A DNA stretch of 64,000 nt, taken from contig NW_003101678.1 of NCBI RefSeq assembly GCF_000003855.2, positions 619,493-683,492 on the forward strand, read 5' to 3'. Shown here piece by piece: positions 33,765 to 44,239 of the stretch; position 1 is the first letter of the stretch; every line of letters begins with the position of its first letter. Both the position numbers and the translations under genes were made by a program. The stretch comes from Blastomyces gilchristii SLH14081 (lineage: Eukaryota; Ascomycota; Eurotiomycetes; Onygenales; Ajellomycetaceae). Under the pieces are notes generated by a model that did not search any database, was not told the DNA's origin, and saw only the letters and a program-made list of their open reading frames with translations.

Positions 33765-36700
33765 ATGAATTCTTCTGCGGCAGTCCTGCTGGACCCGAAA
33801 GCTTTTAAAAAGCAGCCGGCGAAAAGTATGTTTGCATTGCGCTCAGTTTCCTTTCTGTCTCACCTCTTGTCTCTCTGTACGGCTGGGTCGCAAGCTCTGA
33901 ACGCATTTTCTTTTGTTCACATCTCATATATAACGACTCCCCCTTTTTGTTACCCTCTTAAAACTCCACTTACTCCGTCCGGTTCCCATGCTCACTTCGA
34001 CTTTTTGTACACATAGGCTCAAGCTCCAGCTCTCCCCGACCCGCTAGTGCGCCCTCGGGAACAGCCTTCGATCCCAGAGTGTTATTAAGCCCTCGAAGCT
34101 TGAAAGCGCGCAAGCCAGGAACAAATGCTAGTGCACCAGTATCTCAGACGCCTACTACTCCGCAACACAGCAGCGATAACCAGAGCTATTCTGCCTCGGC
34201 TGGAAACGCGAGTGATTCCCAAAGCGAGAAGACGGATTCAACGCGTGGGTTGGAGCCGAGTCGGTTTGACCGTCATAGAACTATGATTGAAAATATGTAT
34301 GGGGTTGAAGAGCGCGGAGTTCAACCACAGAAACGGATAAAACGCGACGCGAATCGCCATGCTAGTTCGGAGCAGAAGTTCGCTTCCAGTGCTAGACGGG
34401 GGCTGGCGGATTATATGAAGGAACGTTCGGGAGCCAGTACTCCGTCACTGTCTGAAGTGGCGATGATAGATCTTACAAGAGGTAACCACCTCCAGCGCGT
34501 TCCTCGATGAATTATATATTTGTGCTAACAATTAACCTAGATGACAAAAATGAAGATGACGATGTGGTTTTTCTTGGTAATAAGGATTTAGGAATGGAGG
34601 AGGTCTGCTATGGAAGAATTGAAGGCGCGATGGTTTACGCTCACCAAGTTCCTCGTTCAATGAAGTCGGTTTTTGGCGCCACATCATCTGATTGGCCCTC
34701 TATTCGATGTCAACTTTTTCGTACTCGCGGCCCAGATACAAGGATTGAGGTTGCAGACCCTTCACAAAATGTATTTGGGATCATTGACCATCGAGTTTCA
34801 GCAGCCTTAGTGCCGCTTCTGGACTCGACAATCATCAAGGTGCGGACTCAAGCTCGGCTCGACGTCCGCAGGAAAAAGGAAAACGAATGGCCGGGGCAAG
34901 CTTGCTCGGAGATATACCGCATAACTATAAACCTCTACGGTCCCAGGAAGATGGCCGACGGGATCGGGAAGCATCTTGGCCAGAAGAACGTTTGGCTAGG
35001 GACGCCCAACTCAGTTGAAGCTGGGATGTCGACCTACAACCCCCATGCCGAGAGACGCCTTGTTCGAGCGGCGAGTACCGCGAATCGACTTGCAGTCCAA
35101 TCAGAAACACGGACAGCAGAAGAAATTAACAGTGCTGTCACGAAAATGCTCGATCAGTTGACTAGCGCTGAAAATATTCCGCAAATGGAGCCGCCTGCTT
35201 CGATAAAAACGCCTCTACTTGCACATCAGAAACAAGCGCTGTGGTATATGTTACATAAGGAAAAGCCCCGAACGTTTGGTGAAAAGGAAGAGGAAAACAA
35301 TTCTTTATGGAGGATCCATTACCAGTCGAACGGCCAAAAGTGCTATCGCGATATTATCAGTGGTGTTACGTTGTTCGAGGAGCCACCACAAGTTTATGGA
35401 GGCTTATTGGCGGATATGATGGGTTTGGGGAAGACGTTGAGTATTCTATCGCTTGTCATATCTACCCATCTCGAGTCATTAGAGTGGGCATTACACACCG
35501 TCGACAAGAGATTATTGAACAATCCTGCAGCACGGAATGTAAAAAGCACCCTTTTGGTTTGCCCTCTAAGCGCAGTAGGGAACTGGGTTAACCAGATCGA
35601 GGAACACCTGGAGGAGGATGCTCTGTCATATTATGTCTTTCATGGACCTACAAGAACAGAGGACCCGGATGAATTATCAAAGTACGACCTCATCATCACT
35701 ACTTACAGCACAATACTCAGTGAGCTATCTGGCAAAAGCACGAAGAGAGGAACTAGCCCTCTCACCCGTATGAACTTGTTCCGTATCGTTCTCGATGAAG
35801 CACACGCTATCAGAGAACAAAGCGCTGCTCAATCCCAGGCTATATTTGCGCTAAATTCTCAATGCCGTTGGTCGGTCACTGGAACACCGATCCAGAACCG
35901 ACTAGAAGACTTAGCGTCTGTCACGAGGTTTTTGAGGCTCCATCCGTACGTGGAGAAGGCTCAGTTTGCGGCTTACATTATTGCTCCATTTAAGTGTGAG
36001 AATCCGAAGGCAATCCCGAATCTCCGCATGCTCGTTGATTCGTTCACTCTCCGCCGCGTTAAAGATCGCATTAACCTGCCACCTCGCCATGACAAGGTCA
36101 TCACCTTGACGTTTTCGGAGCGCGAAAAGATGCTCCATGAGTTCTTTAGAAAGGAGTCTAACGTAATGATGAATGTAATTGCTGGCGAGAGCAAAGAAAA
36201 GATGCGAGGGAAAATGTATCATCTAGTTTTAAAGGCGATGATGGTTCTGAGACAAATTAGTGCTCATGGAAAAGAACTCCTCGATCAACAAGACCGGGAC
36301 AGGTTTAAAGGGTTAAGTGCCACTGACGCTATTGATTTGGAGCAGCCAACTGACGAGGATTCTTTAACCGTCACGGAGAAAAAGGCATATGAAATGCTCG
36401 CCCTGATGAAAGAGTCGGCCGCAGATGTGTGTGCAAGATGTGGAAACACCATCACGCTCCAATCTCCAGAAGATAGCCCGAGCGATAAAGATCCACTCAT
36501 GGCAGCCATGCTACCATGCTATGATACTGTTTGCGCAGAGTGCTTCCCGCCAATTCAACAAGTTTTCAATGAAAACGCAGGCAAACGATCCCAGCTTTGC
36601 TGCACATTCTGCAAAGGCCTAATTCCCGTAACATATTCAGCCATTACGTGTCGGGGCTTTGAGAAATTCCAAGCATCCCAATTATCCACAAGACATAATC

Positions 36701-37287
36701 CCAAACAAGCTAAGAAATTCGGCCAGTACGAAGGACCGCATACAAAAACCAAAGCGCTCATCTCACACCTCCTCGACACAGTGGAAGAAAGTAAGAAAGC
36801 GCCCGATGAACCCCCGATCAAAAGCGTCGTATTCTCCTCCTGGACATCGCACCTGGACCTAATCGAAATTGCACTAGAGGATAACGGAATCACTACTTTC
36901 ACTCGCCTCGACGGCACCATGTCTCTCAAACAGCGCAATGCCGCCCTCGACGAATTCCGCGACAACAACGACATCACCGTCCTCCTCGCTACTCTAGGCG
37001 CGGGGGGCGTCGGGCTAAATCTCACCTCAGGATCTAGAGTGTACATCATGGAGCCGCAATATAACCCAGCAGCGATTGCGCAAGCTGTGGACCGGGTTCA
37101 TCGCCTAGGCCAGACGCGTGAAGTGACGACCATCCAGTTCATCATGAAGGATAGCATTGAGGAGAAGATTGCGGAGCTGGCAAAAAAGAAACAGCAGATG
37201 GCAGATATGAGTTTGAATCGGAGCAGGTTGGATAGGAGGGAGTTGCAGCAAGAGAGGATGAAGGAGTATCGGAATCTGTTTACGTGA
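33765..37287 (+). CDS. SNF2-family ATPase with internal RING finger (HLTF/RAD5-like)
   Basis: Three exons: 33765-33825, 34017-34481 and 34541-37287, giving 1,090 residues. The first 170 residues are Ser/Pro-rich. Residues about 190-320 (EVCYGRIEGAMVYAHQVP ... YRITINLYGPRK) look like a HIRAN-type DNA-end module. The SNF2 helicase begins at TPLLAHQKQALWYML, with Walker A MMGLGKT (near 470), DEAH in VLDEAHAIRE (about 592) and SVTGTPIQNRLEDL. A C-rich insertion CARCGNT ... CYDTVCAECFPP ... CTFCKG (about 805-870) is the RING finger between the two helicase lobes. Lobe 2 has VVFSSWTSHLDLIEI, GAGGVGLNLT and QAVDRVHRLGQTR. This order is that of HLTF/RAD5, which act as translocases and ubiquitin ligases in replication-fork repair. 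The RING spacing is unusual, so ligase activity is not certain. Confidence 0.88.
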
Positions 37288-38535
37288 AAGTGAAGCTTGT
37301 GGTCTGGCTTGCCTCGCTTTTTACGGTCTTACTTTGCATGTGGGATCATCGAACTGGATTCCCGCTTTTTTCTTTTTTCTTTTTTCTTTCTTTCTTTCTT
37401 TCTTTCTTTTTTTTTTTTTTTTTTGCTTCCCCTTCTCCTTCTTCTCCTTCTTCTTTTGTTTTATAAAACTCCTTCGCATCTACCACGACTCACGACTCAT
37501 ACACGACTCACGATCGCACCGTGTCCGAGGGTGCTAGTCACCCACTCACATACATCCATCCATGGGCAACAATTTTCACATTACCTTCAGAAAAACATCA
37601 CCCTTTCCGGCGCGTGAAACAAGGAGCCACAATTCGGATTCCGATAGATGATAGATAGAATATGGCTATGTTTGGCTGGCAGAGATTTAACCGCATTTAT
37701 CTGGATTTGTTATCACTTGCCTTCGAAAAAGACTTTTCTTTCTCCTCTCCTTTCCTCTTCCTTTCACATCATTTTATTTTATTCTAATGTTTTTTATTCC
37801 CAAATTCACGATTAACATATACCCAGAATACTTTTTGTTTTCTTTTCCTTCTTCTTTTGCTGTTTCATTTTCACTTCATTTTATATTTTTTTCATCTTCG
37901 TATCCCTTTTGTATGCACATGTACATGTACATCCCATTCCAAGACCTTTTACATTTGTTTGTAACACCTCTGCCCATGGCGGCGCGCTTTTAACTTTGGC
38001 GGGCTAATGATTTACTCTCGAATTCGCAGCTTATTTCATCATTCCTGCCCGATGATGAACTATTTGATAGTCCTGTGGATTTTTGCTTCTCGAAGTCTCA
38101 CTCCTACTCTTAGGTTCGTTCCACATAGATAAATAGATATCTGGAACAAAAAAAAGTGAGGTATCTCGGATTGTTTACCTGATCCCTCTTGTCTACTTAT
38201 ATATCAATTTACAAGCAACGGAATCATGTATTTTTATCATTAGATAATGACGACATACTGCCATATCTCGTGGACTAAGTCCACGGGGATCTCTCACTCA
38301 GGAAGGCAGTGCCAATGCCCTATAAATTTTAGTGTCAATAATAGGAAAGCAATGAATATCTAACAGGTCAAAGGAATCCCATCCACAAGCAACCACAAAA
38401 GAACGCACCACCACCATCCATCCAACGCCGTCCGTACTATTTATTTAATAAATCCCCTCCTGCCAAAGAAAGTTACCCATAAACCCAGAAAACTCCAAAA
38501 ACGACCAACCACCCTCCCCGAAGAGTATCGTTCCC
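37288..38535. other. Convergent intergenic with T-rich microsatellite
   Basis: 1.25 kb between the SNF2 gene and MED21 3' ends. A (TTTC)n plus T-run tract lies at 37,371-37,424 and ACATGTACATGTACAT at 37,917-37,932. No gene seen. Confidence 0.4.
37371..37424 (+). repeat. (TTTC)n / poly-T microsatellite
   Basis: Repeated TTTC units pass into an 18-nt T run at the 3' end of the SNF2 gene, followed by CTTCTC repeats to about 37,455. Confidence 0.8.
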
Positions 38536-39184
38536 TTACCCCCTCCCCTCCACAGCTCCCAACAGCTCATCAACCCTCTCCCCCAACCTCCTCATCTCCC
38601 TCCTCTTCTCCATCCTCTCCGCCTCCACAACCCTCAACTCCTCCGCTAGCCGCCTAATCCTCTCCTCCTGCTCCGTCTCACTGCTCCCCACCCCAGGTAA
38701 AACGCTGATGAGGTACTCAATCTGCTGCTCTTTGACGATTAGGTCACGCGCTAGCTCGCGCTGTCGTAGCGCAAAGATCTCGGGGGTATCTGGGGTGGGT
38801 TCTGCTTGAGGCGATTCTTCTTGCTGGGCTTGTGCTTCTGCGGCTGCGGGGGTGGTGGATTGTTGGGCTTGTGAGGAGGCAGCGGCTTCACTAGTGCCTT
38901 TGGCGGTGGTGGATACAGTAGTTGTGGGAGGAGGGTTTTTGGGAATCTTTTTCAGTTGTGGGATTGCGGTTGGGACGTTGGAGGGTGGGGTTGCGGCGGA
39001 GTGGTCGTGGTATGTTGTTAGGTAACAGAGGGTGGCGTAGAATTGGGTTGCGAGCTAGATGCAGGTGATTTAGCTTTGGTTAGATAGGACTTCTAATTTT
39101 TTTTAGTTTTTGGTTTATATCTGTGGAACGGATTAGGTATACCTGGTCCAAGCATGTTTGGAGCTGTGTGAGAATGTCTGCCAT
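38536..39184 (-). CDS. MED21: Mediator complex subunit 21 (Srb7)
   Basis: Two exons, 39184-39143 and 39054-38536, giving 186 residues. Exon 1 encodes MADILTQLQTCLDQ; exon 2 begins LATQFYATLCYLTTYHDH, which together are the MED21 N-terminal signature (D-x-L-T-Q-L-Q-x2-x-D-Q-L-A-x-Q-F). A Thr/Ala/Gln-rich insertion (about 55-105) follows, then a C-terminal coiled coil (ALRQRELARDLIVKEQQIEY, SETEQEERIRRLAEELRVVE) that pairs with MED7 in the middle module. Mediator links activators to RNA polymerase II in the nucleus, and MED21 is essential in yeast. Exon 2 has almost no internal Met, so the gene is easy to miss by ORF searching; both splice sites and phases fit. Confidence 0.92.
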
Positions 39185-39520
39185 CGTAGCTGATGTGGTG
39201 GTGGAGCGGAGAGCGGTAGCTTCCCTCGCTAGTAGTTGAGGATGGTGGGCTATTATTTTGAATATGGATAAACTGAGATTAAGCATATACAATTGTTTAT
39301 CGCGATACGCATAGAACTGCCCGTTTCGTGCGGAGTTCGTCATGCGGAGTGAGCAATGTGATATCAGTTGAGAATGCGACGGGGAAGGATGATGAGGTCA
39401 GCAGCTGAAGCTCTGAGCTCCGGCTTGGCAACGGTCTGAACCTTCGATGCGCGACAAAGCAAGGGAGCTAATAGGACAAAATCTTTCCATAAAACATTAT
39501 TCTCACCTCCAACTAATCCA
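39185..39520. promoter_or_regulatory. Bidirectional promoter, MED21 / RRG7
   Basis: Only 336 bp separate the two divergent start codons, so both promoters must share it. No clear TATA box or named site seen. Confidence 0.5.
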
Positions 39521-40237
39521 ATGATACATATACGTCCCTTTCTACTGTTCTCTCGGCTATCTGCCCGCACTCCTCTACAGTGTGCTTACCGGTTATTCTC
39601 CGATATTCCCGCTCCGCCCATACCCCCGGCTTCCCCGACCTCCCAGCATCATGACCTCCCTTCATTCCTCGACTACGCCGCGAGAACTTCTCTAGACCCA
39701 ACAAGTACCACGTACGTCGGTACACACTACGAATACACTGTCCGTCAGGCCCTCCGCCGCTGGGCTCTCGACCTGACCCGCATAGGCGGCAGGCTAGACT
39801 CCGGCATAGACCTAGTGGGCAGCTGGCATCTTCCGGACCCAGACTCACAACCGCTACGCGTCATCGTACAATGCAAGGCTCTGAAAAACAAAGTAGGTCC
39901 GAACGTGGTACGGGAGCTAGAGGGAACTTTTGCAGGAGCACCGGTGGGATGGCGCGGCCAGGGAATACTGGGCATGCTCGTAAGCTCGAGGGAGTCTACG
40001 AAGGGGCTGCGGACTGCGCTGTTGAAAAGCAGGTACCCCTTGGTATGGATTTTTGCGGAGTTAGATGGTCGTGTTCGGCAGGTTTTGTGGAATAAAAGGG
40101 CGGACGATGCGGGCTTGGCAGCATTGGGAGTTGAGGTTAAGCATGCAGGGGAAGTGCAGGAGGGTGCTGACGATAAGGTTGTGTCTGTAACCTGGAATGG
40201 AGAGGAGATTAAGGGTCTTCCGGAAACGCTTGGATGA
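39521..40237 (+). CDS. RRG7: Mitochondrial RRG7-like protein (DUF2034, restriction-endonuclease fold)
   Basis: A single exon of 238 residues. The N-terminus is rich in Arg/Ser and free of acids (IRPFLLFSRLSARTPLQCAY), a good mitochondrial presequence. The core has YVGTHYEYTVRQALRRWALD, then GGRLDSGIDLVGSW and VIVQCKALKN. The D ... Q-x-K arrangement (D of GIDL near 95, QCK near 117) is the catalytic pattern of the PD-(D/E)xK nuclease superfamily, to which the RRG7/DUF2034 family belongs. In yeast RRG7 is needed for respiratory growth and mitochondrial DNA maintenance is suspected; the biochemical activity is not established. The gene is divergent from MED21 with a very short intergenic region. 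Confidence 0.88.
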   Translation: MIHIRPFLLFSRLSARTPLQCAYRLFSDIPAPPIPPASPTSQHHDLPSFLDYAARTSLDPTSTTYVGTHYEYTVRQALRRWALDLTRIGGRLDSGIDLVGSWHLPDPDSQPLRVIVQCKALKNKVGPNVVRELEGTFAGAPVGWRGQGILGMLVSSRESTKGLRTALLKSRYPLVWIFAELDGRVRQVLWNKRADDAGLAALGVEVKHAGEVQEGADDKVVSVTWNGEEIKGLPETLG

Positions 40238-41136
40238 GTGCTGACGACTTGCCTACAATGCTTGTCTGGCCCAAGTGATCACCGTGCTCAGGGTCGTTCC
40301 CGCAGTTCAAGCAGCTAATACTGCTTCGATCGTTCCCGAAGAAATCCCGGACCCTTAAAATGGGGTGATACATTACCACTTTCTCAGGTGTATCGTTTTA
40401 AAGGTACCTGATTCTCTGAGTATTGGATATTACTGGGAAAAGAAGATGAGCAGGCGCACCAGAACGCGCGCACCCGCACATACAGATGTGCAAACACGCA
40501 AGACCCTGGAAATTATATCAATACAACTTGAAAGAATAGGCCAGCTCTGGGAAAAGGAGATAGAGGAATGGAGAGCACAAGGCGCATTGCAATCCACCGG
40601 TTGCAGAATAGCACCACGGCAATGCAACATCATCTGAGGAGGTCTAGCCAGCTTATTGAGAAGGAAGATATTCTGTTCAGGTCTTGAATAGGGTTATGAC
40701 ACCCTCGAATTGGCAAAAAGGGGGTTATTTACAGCGGCACTAGCGCCGAAAGCCCGCAAACTCCTCTGGCCAATTGATAAAATTCAATCTTACAGCGGCA
40801 TACTACTATCCAAACAGACAATCTTAGTATATTGCTCAATATCTGTCTATCAATATGTAACTATTTTTTTAACCCAGGTTGAGTTTTATTTATTGGAATC
40901 CTCCTAACCACGCTACGCTACGCGACGCTAATCTTCTACAACCGAGGTAACTTAACTATCTTTAAGGAAACGAGCGAGGTAGCAACACTACATAAACCAA
41001 TGAGCTTTTCTTTCACCAAAGCAATACCAACTCCATTGAATAATTAATCCAAAAAATTACTCTGATTGCTATATTTCACTTTGCACAACGACCCATACCC
41101 ACATATAGACAAAACGTAAAGAAAAAACGAATCACG
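40238..41136. other. Intergenic, no gene supported
   Basis: 0.9 kb. A 90-codon open frame at 40,365-40,637 has no family match and biased Arg/Thr content; I treat it as chance. CTACGCTACGCGACGCTA near 40,914 is a small repeat. The end is the promoter of the small membrane protein. Confidence 0.35.
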
Positions 41137-42050
41137 ATGTCAACAGCATACAAAACCACCGCTGCTATGTTCGCACTGCTCGCAGTTGGCCATACGGTAT
41201 GTGGTTATATAAATATAGTAATTGATACCTATTGAATAAGGGTGTCTTGATAGCTAATTATTTAACCCCTTCCTTAATTATATAGCTTGCGAGCAAATCG
41301 TTCATGAGTGATCCGCAGTTCAAGGGCCTGCCACGGCATGTGGGCGCCTTTTCGAGAGCTGGGTGGTATCAGGTATGTAGTAGCTTTTCTTTTCTGATTT
41401 ATTTCGTTTCAAGTTATCGGAATTATTTCCGTTTGGGGCTTTTGGGTCGTCTGAATCAGGCGAGTATGTGGAAAGATTTATTATAAGGAAGACAAGCTGG
41501 GATCCCCATATCCTTCATTTTGATGTCTTGTTTAAGATAATCCATTTGGTTTTGTTTCCTACATAATATCATAAGAATGCAAACTCGAATTTAACTAATA
41601 CCCGAGTATCGGCATTCACAGGGAAGCATCTTCTTTCTCATTGTTGGTAAGTTTTATCTCATACAGGTTCAAAAGGGGGTATCATAGTCATCCATACACG
41701 GCGCCTGTCTGCCAGTAGGCTTTCATCGCCGACAAAAACGGCGATAAAAAAGGAAAAGAAATGAAAAGAGAAATTCGCCCAGAAAGAGCCGATAAAAACG
41801 AAAGGGACATATCCCCATTCTTCCTCCCTAAACTAACCCGCCATCGATAGCATTAACCAACTACCGCTGGTCCCAATCGGCGCAGGGTGCCCTATCCGAT
41901 CCAATTGAAAAAGGCATCGCCGCTCTAACGTCCATCCTCTGCTTCGGTACATCCGCATGGTACAACAAGAATGGTATTAGAGACACAGCAGCCGTTGTTG
42001 GGTTTGCTGGCATGGTGCAGAGTTATGCTGCTTTTCTCTCGAAAGCATGA
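41137..42050 (+). CDS. Conserved small integral membrane protein, four helices
   Basis: Four exons: 41137-41196, 41286-41372, 41622-41646 and 41851-42050, giving 123 residues. Exon 3 is only 25 nt, and introns 2 and 3 are long for this window (249 and 204 bp), so the gene is nearly invisible to ORF finders. The sequence reads MSTAYKTTAAMFALLAVGHT, then LASKSFMSDPQFKGLPRHVG, AFSRAGWYQGSIFFLIVALT, DPIEKGIAALTSILCFGTSA and AAVVGFAGMVQSYAAFL. Four hydrophobic segments, the RAGWYQG loop and the short length look like an uncharacterised fungal family of small membrane proteins; I know no function for it. All intron phases agree and the conserved-looking segments run across every junction, which supports the model. 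Confidence 0.75.
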
Positions 42051-42542
42051 GGGATGGGATCGGGATCGGGATGTAGCTAGTTTCGGTAGGTGTATAACAT
42101 CAACGAATTAAGGGGCTGAATGGAGGAATTTTCGCCACGTGTGCATGTTGGGTGGAATACGAGGTTTCAAACTGATCGCGCGTTACGCATCTCCCGCTTT
42201 TGTATATTGATAAGCGGAGTTGATGTACAGAGTATTTTTTTTCCCCTCTTCGCTACCTTCCTCTTTTTGTAAATGTCGTGGTCATAGCACTAAGGTGTAA
42301 ATAGCGGAGCTAGACAAAGCGAGAATAGACGACTGAAATTAAGGCGCACGAGCACCTCGCGACCTTCAAGGAAGGTAAACCATCTTTTGTACCTAGAAAG
42401 CCCAATTCCAACCGTAAATAGGGATAATTTCTCTTCTATTCAACCCTTTAAGTGCGAGGAGATAGGGATAGCGGGGGTTGCAATATCAACCAAGTTGAAA
42501 TCCGTGAATATCGTAGAAGCTGGCAAAGTAGTCGTTTCATCA
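42051..42542. other. Convergent intergenic
   Basis: 490 bp between 3' ends; nothing seen beyond likely UTRs. Confidence 0.35.
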
Positions 42543-43887
42543 TCATTGATGCCATCCAGGAACGGGCCAGCCGTTCTTACCACCACCCTTTTCCGGCCAG
42601 CCATCGGGGACGCGCGAAATGTTGGGGAGAATATATCTGTTCTCGCACCTGACAACAGTGTTGCAGGTCAAGTTGCACAGCCCAAATGTCATACAGTAGC
42701 ACTCTGCTGCTGGGGGACAGTAGACTGGTGGCATTTGCATGATGACTGTAGCAAAGCTATATTAGCCGGTATGTCACCCAATATATATACCTAAGTATAA
42801 AAGACGATAATGCCAGATGGAATGGGTATTAAGGGAGAAAAATGGAAAAGAAGAATAAAAATGAAATGAATAAAAAGTATAAATTCGACACATACTATGC
42901 CACATATACTCCATAACACGCCCACAAACCGCATCAGGAAGATCCGTCTCCATGACCCAGCGTCGCATCAACTTGTAGCTCTCCTTGGACCTTTTCCTCA
43001 CCTGGTCCCTAGTCACAGCGAACTGCGACGAGCACGGCGCCCCGACAACTGACGGAACAGGGGAATTTGGAAGCATTTTTTGAAACGCAGCCGCATACGC
43101 GGCCTCTGAACGTTGGCGATTTTCCGGGCCCACGTCTGTAGGATTTAAGGGGTGTAATTCTGCAGGACAGCCTGGAATCCACGTGCAGCGGAGGGGCGCA
43201 TAGCCAACTTTGTATACATGCTGGAGGCGGAGAGAATGGATGATTGGAACAGCATCTTAATAGCAACGGGTTAGTTATGTTAGTTTGGCACACGAATTAT
43301 GTATTTGCGAACTTGATGCCCTTAAAGGCTTAAAAAAAAGAAGAAAAAACAAAAAGAGGGAGAGGGAGAGAGTGAGAGGAAGAGAGAATTGCAGGGCATG
43401 CTTGTTGCAAGCAGTTCATACCGTAAACCGGATCATCGTTATGCCACTGATATCGATTACTATGCATAAAGATCATGATATCTGGGAGTTTATCATAGTG
43501 ATCAATAATATAGCTAACCATCATCACAGAGTTAGAAAATACACAATATCTGGGGAAAAAATTAACATTTACTGACGTCAGATACACCATTGACTCCCTA
43601 GCTTTATTCACCGGCACGGTCAATTCTGCTCGTGGATTATCCACGACATAGATGTTGGCATGCCAATCTGAGAGATGTTCCCCGACCCACGTAGTATCAT
43701 CCTCCTTCAGACTTGCGACAACTATGTCTTTGGACCTAACGAGCTCAATAGACTGTTTCCATGATGGGGGGAGTGTCGATGTAGAACTTATAGTATCCAT
43801 ACACACGTAATATACCGAGATAAACAACAACGATAGAGCCAAGAGCGGCCTTGAATTGGACCTGCAAGAACGGATAAGCGCGTTCAT
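42543..43887 (-). CDS. DUF3431 family type II membrane protein
   Basis: Four exons: 43887-43577, 43513-43422, 43255-42896 and 42745-42543, giving 321 residues. An N-terminal signal anchor (residues about 12-30, SRPLLALSLLFISVYYVC) is followed by a lumenal domain: DIVVASLKEDDTTWVGEHL, NIYVVDN, ESMVYLTYIIDHYDKLPDIM, IFMHSNRYQWHNDDPVYG, LRCTWIPGCPAELHP, and a Cys-rich end PPVYCPPAAECYCMTFGLCN. These are the hallmark segments of DUF3431, a fungal family thought to resemble glycosyltransferases (IFMHSHRYQWHND pattern) and placed in Golgi or secretory membranes. No enzyme activity is established. The splice at 43577/43513 removes an in-frame intron and rebuilds VYLTYIIDHYD. The C-terminus has a basic, Gly/Trp-rich tail. 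Confidence 0.88.
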
Positions 43888-44061
43888 TTAGCCCAGAGTG
43901 TAGAAGAAATATAAAAATTAACTCTTCAAAAATATTTCGCTAACTATACTTTGGCCATTTGATATTTACAAGAACTAACAATATGTCTCGCAGATGTTGT
44001 TGCTATGGAAGCCAAATTAGGGCTTGAGGTTGTCACATGATCCAGCAGTTGCCCGCCCCCG

Positions 44062-44118
44062 CCCGCCCCAAGTGGCGTTGCCGTAGCGATCGCTCCGCCT
44101 ACACGTGATCTCATATGT
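44062..44118 (+). repeat. Truncated copy of the copia LTR, opposite orientation
   Basis: AGTGGCGTTGCCGTAGCGA and the following bases to ATCTCATATG match the reverse complement of the LTR at 44178-44226 with one or two changes; the upstream CGCCC is also shared. The match stops before the target duplication GATAC. This fragment with the intact LTR makes a 45-bp inverted repeat. Confidence 0.8.
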
Positions 44119-44123
44119 GATAC

Positions 44124-44239
44124 TGTGGGATGGTTAATCTGTTGTATTCGTGTAGGAAGAGCTAGCTATATATATTACATATGAGATCACGTGTAGGCGG
44201 AGCGGTCGCTACGGCAACGCCACTAGGGCGGATGCTACA
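44124..44239 (-). repeat. 3' LTR of the copia element
   Basis: 116 bp, TGTGGGATGG ... GATGCTACA on the plus strand. GC-rich right half (GGCGGAGCGGTCGCTACGG). It differs from the partner at 44154 (G here, A in the other copy). Confidence 0.9.
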
